From Nostoc sp. 106C (GTDB lineage Bacteria; Cyanobacteriota; Cyanobacteriia; Cyanobacteriales; Nostocaceae): DNA of 64,000 bases. The notes under the pieces are model-generated. The model did no database searches and was not told the origin of the DNA. It worked only from the letters and a program-made list of their open reading frames with translations. The position numbers were made by a program, and so were the translations under genes. How positions within the stretch are numbered: position 1 is the stretch's first letter; each line of letters begins with the position of its first letter. The DNA lies in assembly GCF_002154725.1 (NCBI RefSeq), contig NZ_MTAW01000127.1:62001-126000 (forward strand), read 5' to 3'. Below are positions 58,871 to 64,000 of this stretch, in pieces.

Positions 58871-59448
58871 GGAGCATCCCAGTTTTTATTTTGCAACCAT
58901 ATGATAACTGTCATTGCGAGGAGGAACGACGTAGGCGGAGCCTTCCCGAAGGATAGCAATCGCATGAACTCGCTCTTAGTTGTAAGATTTTGCGATTGCT
59001 ACTCTTCGAGAACGCTTTCAGCGTTAAGCGAAGCTATGCCGCAGGCTTTACGCTTCGCTCGCAATGACGTTCAAAAAAGTGCGATGCACCCCAACATTTG
59101 GTTAGATGCTCATCTATTAAAGTTCATAAAAGTATGGGAGATTGGCACAGATTATATGCAAACAAAAAGTGCTATATCTCCCAGTTTCTTGTCTACTCAT
59201 CATTAAATGTTCTACATAAATCAATTTTTATTTAAAAAAAAGTGATATTTATCACATTTTTTTGATGCGTCAAAAATTTCTGTATCTTTAATATACAATC
59301 ACTATAGAATCGAGCAGATTTTTCCAGCCAGTTTGTTGAGAATAATTTATAGGAAAAAAGTGCTAGTTGTTCTTATAACTGTTTAACTAAGAATTTTATA
59401 GGGAACACTATACTCAGTAGCTCCTTAAAAAATTAGTTAACTGGTTTT
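58871..59448. other. 578-bp intergenic region with a repeat element
   Basis: Its left part is the inverted-repeat element at 58911-59067. The right part (59215-59448) is AT-rich and should hold the promoter of the large kinase gene. A 101-codon frame runs across the repeat but has no family resemblance and is not called. Confidence 0.5.
58911..59067. repeat. 157-bp dispersed element with TCATTGCGAG inverted ends
   Basis: The ends TCATTGCGAG (58911-58920) and CTCGCAATGA (59058-59067) are perfect inverted repeats, and the inside contains further short palindromes (CCTTCCCGAAGG, AACGCTTTCAGCGTT). It looks like a MITE-like or extragenic palindromic repeat of Nostocales. No target-site duplication is clear and no transposase is encoded. 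Confidence 0.6.
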
Positions 59449-62400
59449 ATGATCAAGATACCTGCACACTTTAACACGTTTCCTGGCTATAAAATTAGCG
59501 ATACGCTGCATATTAGTACTAGAAGTATCGTTTATCGTGCTAAGCAAATACAGTCGCAAAAACCAGTTGCTATTAAAATTCTGAATACCACTTATCCGCA
59601 ACTCAAAGACTTAATTTTATTAAAAAATCAGTATTCTATATCTAGCTATATTGACCATCCAAATATTATTAAATGCTATGGACTAGAAACCTACAGCAAT
59701 AGTTATGCCCTGATATTAGAAGATTTTGGTGGCATTGCTCTTAGTCAATATGTGAACTATCAACCTCTATGCATAAATGAGTTTTTCCCGATTGCGATTG
59801 CAATTACTTCTGCCCTAGAGTGCCTATATCAAAATAAAATAATTCATAAAGATGTTAAACCAAAAAATATTTTAATTAATCCAGAAACTAAGCAAGTTAA
59901 GCTGATAGATTTTAGTATTTCTTCTATATTAGCTAAAGAAAATGCTGAGATTAAAAGCCCAAATGTTTTAGAAGGAACTCTCGCTTATATATCTCCAGAA
60001 CAAACTGGCAGAATGAATCGCGGTATAGACTACCGCACAGACTTTTACTCTCTTGGCGTGACTTTTTATGAATTACTCACAGGACAATTACCTTTCAATA
60101 GTACTAGTCCTGTTGAGTTAGTACATTACCATCTTGCACAAGAACCAATTAATCCAACAATAGTTAATGTTAATATTCCTCAGACTATTGCCAATATAGT
60201 TCTGAAGTTAATGGCAAAGTCTCCTGAGGAACGTTATCAAACAGCTAGAGGACTCAAATATGATTTAGAAATATGTCAGCAAATGTTGCTAAATCAAGGG
60301 AAAATTACAGACTTTAAATTGGGAGAAAAAGATATAAACGATCGCTTCCTAATTCCCGAAAAACTTTATGGTAGGCAAACTGAGGTTACTACTTTATTAA
60401 ATGCCTTTGAACGTGTCAGTTTAGGCAATATAGAATTGATGTTAATTGCTGGGTTTTCTGGGATTGGTAAAACTTCTATCGTTAATGAAGTTCATAAACC
60501 AATTATTAGACAAAATGGTTATTTTATTGCTGGTAAATTCGATCAATTTCAGCGCAATCTCCCTTTTTCTGCTTTCGTACAAGCTTTTCGCAGTCTTATA
60601 GAACAACTACTTACTGAAAGCACAGCCCAATTGCAAGAGTGGAAAAAGAATATTTTATCAGCATTAGGAAAACAAGCAGGGGTAATAATTGATGTAATTC
60701 CTGAACTAGAGTTGATAGTTGGACAGCAACCAAAAATTCCAGAACTCACAGGAAGCGCTGCACAAAATCGCTTCAATCTGCTATTTAGTAAATTCATTCA
60801 GGTAGTAGCAAATAAAGAACATCCCTTAGTCATTTTTTTAGATGATTTGCAGTGGGCAGACTCTGCATCTTTAAAACTAATTCAATTATTAATGAGTGAT
60901 ACAGATTCTATATATCTGTTGCTGATCGGAGCTTATAGGGATAATGAAGTTACCTCTGGGCATCCCTTACTCATAACCTTAGACGCTATTTCCAAAGCTA
61001 ATGCTAATATCAATAAAATTACACTAACACCTCTGAATGAAAATCATCTCAATCATTTAATAAGAGATACTTTAGGATGTCCAGATGCAATGGTGACTCC
61101 TTTGACAAAATTGGTGTTGAGTAAAACACAAGGTAATCCATTTTTTACCAATCAATTATTAAAATCATTACATGAAAATAAAATAATTAATTTTGATTGG
61201 CAAGCTAGATATTGGCAATACAATATTAAAGAAGCAGAGATTTTATATCAAAGTGATGATGTTGTGCAGCTTTTAGTTAGTCGCTTAGAGAAGCTGCCTA
61301 TATCAACTTTAGAAACATTAAAAATAGCTGCTTGTATTGGAATTAAATTTGATTTAAATCTCTTGTCCCTCATTTCCGAACAATCTCTTTATGAAGTAGG
61401 AGCTAACTTATGGCAAGTTTTGCAGGAAGGGTTAATTATACCTACAAATGAAATTTATAAATTGTATACAGATGAGCAATCTGAAGCCAGTTTGCTATCA
61501 AAAACAGAATTTCAAGACTTAGAGCAGAAAATAAGCGTTAACTATAAGTTCCTCCATGATCGCGTACAACAAGCAGCTTACTCACTAATCTCAGAAACAG
61601 ATAACAAAGCTATTCACCTCAAAATTGGGCGAACTATTTTAAAAAATCAGAGTTCAGAAAGCTTAGAAGAAAATATATTTGTAATAGTTAATCAACTCAA
61701 TATTGGTGTTGACTTAATTACTAATAAATCAGAAAAATTTGAATTAGCTCAACTCAACCTGATTGCAGGTAAAAAAGCTAAATTAGCTACTGCTTATGAA
61801 GCTGCTATTAAATATTTACAGATGGGTTTGCAATTGCTGGAAATAGATAGTTGGCAACATCAGTATCAGCTAACATTAGAGCTATATGTAGAAGCACTGG
61901 AAGCAGAATACTTAAATATCAACTTTCAACAAGCAGCAATCTATGCAGAAATAGTTAAGCAAAATGCAAATAGTCTACTCGATCAAGTCAAGGCTTATGA
62001 AATTCAAATGCAGATGTATATGGCTCAAATACAAATGCAATTAGCTATTGATACAGGGATAAAACTATTAGATATGCTGAAAGTAAATTTGGAGTCAGCG
62101 CCTCCTCAGAATTTGGATGTTGAAGATTTAATCAAGTTACCAAAAATGACTGCTCCCGATCGACTTGCTGCCATGCGTATATTAATTAGTATGATTTCTG
62201 CGGCTTATTTCGCTAATCCCGCATTACTGCCATCAATTGTATTTACGATGATACATTTGTCTGTAAAGTATGGAAACTCCTCAGCTTCTACTTACGGATA
62301 TGTTTTGAATGGCTTGCTACTATGCGGTATGTTATCAGAAATTGATGCTGGATATCGCTATGGCGAAGTTGCTTTGAGTTTATTAGATAAATTAAATGCT

Positions 62401-64000
62401 AAAGAACTTAAATGTAGATTACTCCTAGTATGGAATGCAAACATTAAATTTTGGAAACAGCATCTACGAACAACTATTGATCCTTTAGTAGAAGGCGTGC
62501 AATCTGGTTTAGAAAATGGAGATATAGAATATGTAGGTTATTGTTCTTCAAACCATTACTTACACCTATTGTTTGCCGGAGAAAATTTAGCATCTGTTTC
62601 TCAGCAATTAGAACAATATAGTATCTTGATGCACAAGCTGAAACAGCAGTGGACTGTAAATTTACAAAAACTTTGGTCGCAATTAGTATTTAATCTGCTA
62701 GAACCAACTGCTAATAAATATCAATTAAATGGTGTTTTCTTCAATGAGTCGGAAAAATTACAGTTATTTGTAGAAACAAATAATTATAATTCACTCTTTT
62801 GTGTGTATCTAGCAAAAACCATATTATTTTATTTATTTAACCAATCAAGTAGTGCAGTTGAAAGTGCGCGTTTGGGCAAACAATATATAAACTCTGTTGC
62901 TGGGCAAATTTCTGTCAGCCAACACAATTTTTACTATTCTCTAGCTTTGTTATCTGAATATAATAATCAGCCTAGCATTGAGCAAGAGGAATGTCTGCAA
63001 CAAGTTTTAATTAACCAAGAACAAATGCTTCATTGGGCATTTCATGCACCAATGAACTATCAACATAAGTACGATTTAGTAGAAGCAGAGAAGGCAAGAA
63101 TTTTAGGTCATAATTGGCAAGCTATGGAACTTTATGATCGAGCTATTAAAGGTGCTAAAACACATGAATTTATTCATGAAGAAGCAATAGCGAATGAACT
63201 GGCTGCCAAATTTTACTTAGCTTCCGGTAAAGAAAAAATTGCCCAAACCTATCTAATTGATGCTTACTACTGTTACAGTCTTTGGGGAGCTAATGTAAAA
63301 GTTGAGGATTTGGAAAAATCTTATTTCCAGTTACTTGTACCAATTCTCAATCAAAAACAAGTTAGTGTTAATAGCAGTGATACAAATACTTTAATTACTA
63401 ACGCAATTGTTGACTCCGGCAGTACTGGTGTGACAGCAATATTAGATTTAGAAACTGTTACTAAAGCATCTCTAGCTATTGGCTCGGAAATTCAGCTAGA
63501 TAAGTTAATCCAAATTCTGATGCAAGTTATCTTGGAAAACGTCGGAGGTAACAAAGCTGCGTTGATTCTCCCAGAAAATGGTAGTTTTAACCTTGTAGCA
63601 AAATACCAAAATCATCAGTCGTGTGAGCTACTATCTATCCCTATTAACCAAACTCAGGAAGTGCCAGTTAGTTTAATTAATTACGTAGCTCATACTAAAG
63701 AATATTTATTAATTCATGACGCTAAAAAAACCACAAATTTTTCTGCTGATTCATATATTATTAAATATCAACCAAAATCTATACTATGTACTCCTATATT
63801 GAATCAAGGAAAGCTCATCGGCATTCTTTACTTAGAAAATAGTCTCATAGTTAATGTTTTTACTCCTGATAGGTTACAAATTCTCAAACTTCTCTCTTCA
63901 CAAGCAGCAATATCTTTAGAAAATGCCCAGCTTTATGCAAATTTAGAAGAAAAAGTGGCTGCAAGAACTCAGGAATTAAATAGAAAAAATCTTCGTTTGA
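59449..64000 (+). CDS. hybrid Ser/Thr kinase - AAA ATPase - GAF sensor (C-terminus beyond window)
   Basis: An incomplete gene of at least 1,517 codons. Residues about 15-275 are a Ser/Thr kinase with the catalytic loop HKDVKPKN and IDFSISS in place of HRD and DFG, then GTLAYISPEQTGRMNRGIDY. An AAA/STAND-type ATPase follows, with Walker A GFSGIGKTS (about 335) and Walker B VIFLDDLQWADS, then a long helical TPR-like region (about 600-1300), a GAF domain (about 1345-1495) and a helix LYANLEEKVAARTQELN that leads into a sensor histidine kinase expected beyond the edge. This order is typical of very large cyanobacterial signalling proteins, such as the heterocyst-related HstK type; target and signal are unknown. 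It is the only gene from 59.2 kb on. Confidence 0.9.
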   Translation, partial: MIKIPAHFNTFPGYKISDTLHISTRSIVYRAKQIQSQKPVAIKILNTTYPQLKDLILLKNQYSISSYIDHPNIIKCYGLETYSNSYALILEDFGGIALSQYVNYQPLCINEFFPIAIAITSALECLYQNKIIHKDVKPKNILINPETKQVKLIDFSISSILAKENAEIKSPNVLEGTLAYISPEQTGRMNRGIDYRTDFYSLGVTFYELLTGQLPFNSTSPVELVHYHLAQEPINPTIVNVNIPQTIANIVLKLMAKSPEERYQTARGLKYDLEICQQMLLNQGKITDFKLGEKDINDRFLIPEKLYGRQTEVTTLLNAFERVSLGNIELMLIAGFSGIGKTSIVNEVHKPIIRQNGYFIAGKFDQFQRNLPFSAFVQAFRSLIEQLLTESTAQLQEWKKNILSALGKQAGVIIDVIPELELIVGQQPKIPELTGSAAQNRFNLLFSKFIQVVANKEHPLVIFLDDLQWADSASLKLIQLLMSDTDSIYLLLIGAYRDNEVTSGHPLLITLDAISKANANINKITLTPLNENHLNHLIRDTLGCPDAMVTPLTKLVLSKTQGNPFFTNQLLKSLHENKIINFDWQARYWQYNIKEAEILYQSDDVVQLLVSRLEKLPISTLETLKIAACIGIKFDLNLLSLISEQSLYEVGANLWQVLQEGLIIPTNEIYKLYTDEQSEASLLSKTEFQDLEQKISVNYKFLHDRVQQAAYSLISETDNKAIHLKIGRTILKNQSSESLEENIFVIVNQLNIGVDLITNKSEKFELAQLNLIAGKKAKLATAYEAAIKYLQMGLQLLEIDSWQHQYQLTLELYVEALEAEYLNINFQQAAIYAEIVKQNANSLLDQVKAYEIQMQMYMAQIQMQLAIDTGIKLLDMLKVNLESAPPQNLDVEDLIKLPKMTAPDRLAAMRILISMISAAYFANPALLPSIVFTMIHLSVKYGNSSASTYGYVLNGLLLCGMLSEIDAGYRYGEVALSLLDKLNAKELKCRLLLVWNANIKFWKQHLRTTIDPLVEGVQSGLENGDIEYVGYCSSNHYLHLLFAGENLASVSQQLEQYSILMHKLKQQWTVNLQKLWSQLVFNLLEPTANKYQLNGVFFNESEKLQLFVETNNYNSLFCVYLAKTILFYLFNQSSSAVESARLGKQYINSVAGQISVSQHNFYYSLALLSEYNNQPSIEQEECLQQVLINQEQMLHWAFHAPMNYQHKYDLVEAEKARILGHNWQAMELYDRAIKGAKTHEFIHEEAIANELAAKFYLASGKEKIAQTYLIDAYYCYSLWGANVKVEDLEKSYFQLLVPILNQKQVSVNSSDTNTLITNAIVDSGSTGVTAILDLETVTKASLAIGSEIQLDKLIQILMQVILENVGGNKAALILPENGSFNLVAKYQNHQSCELLSIPINQTQEVPVSLINYVAHTKEYLLIHDAKKTTNFSADSYIIKYQPKSILCTPILNQGKLIGILYLENSLIVNVFTPDRLQILKLLSSQAAISLENAQLYANLEEKVAARTQELNRKNLRL

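Noticed and set aside
58901-59206. 101-codon frame at the dispersed element
   Set aside because: Most of it lies in the inverted-repeat element 58911-59067; composition is not protein-like.

Overview
The window is chromosomal DNA of a cyanobacterium, most likely a filamentous Nostocales species (Nostoc, Anabaena or a relative). The gene set points there: NDH-1 subunits NdhD and NdhF, the RuBisCO-type LysR regulator RbcR, the photosystem II assembly lipoprotein Psb27, an OprB-type iron uptake porin, a PEP-CTERM protein, cyanobacteria-specific DUF3318, DUF2499, DUF3593 and Ycf66 proteins, and a kinase/ATPase/sensor hybrid at the right edge. GCGATCGC (HIP1) octamers are frequent inside genes, and short GC-rich palindromic repeats of the Nostoc type are scattered between genes. 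I found no rRNA, tRNA, transposase or prophage genes.

Layout. 1-7.7 kb: the start of a P-type cation ATPase, a transglutaminase-like protein, a Cas4/RecB-like nuclease, a phosphohexomutase, a LapA-like membrane protein, two decayed small genes, an unknown protein and a Uma2 nuclease. 7.7-15 kb: ndhF and ndhD (minus strand, each followed by a terminator-like hairpin), a CGLC thioredoxin, an NnrU-like membrane protein and rbcR. 15-19 kb: a zinc-ribbon Ser/Thr kinase followed by two tandem PstS-like phosphate-binding proteins; a textbook triple PHO box lies upstream of the first. 19-30.3 kb: a Crp/Fnr regulator, a stand-alone DALR-domain protein, a HAD phosphatase, a PEP-CTERM protein, polA, a family-10 glycosylhydrolase-like protein, psb27 and cofH. 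30.3-37 kb: a GT2-GtrA glycosyltransferase, a DUF3318 protein, a small Cys-rich protein, an iron uptake porin with an upstream Crp/Fnr regulator, then 1.27 kb of AT-rich DNA without genes.

37-40 kb holds sphR-sphS-phoU, the phosphate-starvation two-component system and its negative regulator. The PHO box at 16.8 kb is the expected kind of target for SphR, so this window carries both the sensor and a likely regulon. 40.5-43.2 kb holds two tandem paralogous coiled-coil proteins with their own promoter, followed on the opposite strand by two unlisted microproteins (38 and 41 aa) that share a K/R-K-P-x-N-N-G-x-P core. This is the least explained locus here. 43.5-52.4 kb: hisA, a DUF2499/DUF3593 pair, csaB, a duplicated hairpin repeat, a CobW-family GTPase with a His-rich loop, cysS and a tldD/pmbA pair.

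52.7-54.1 kb is a CRISPR array of 20 repeats and 19 spacers. It has no cas genes in the window, its degenerate terminal repeat is at the right end, and the leader is therefore inferred at the left, where there is an 11-bp inverted repeat. 54.1-64 kb: a Ycf66 family protein, a DivIVA-like coiled-coil gene overlapping coaD by 91 bp, lgt, cobM, a MIF-like tautomerase, a repeat element, and a large Ser/Thr kinase-AAA ATPase-GAF protein that runs off the window.

Starts were moved to an internal ATG where the longest frame began with GTG or TTG and the family supports the shorter protein. All function calls come from motif and family recognition by reading; no search was run.
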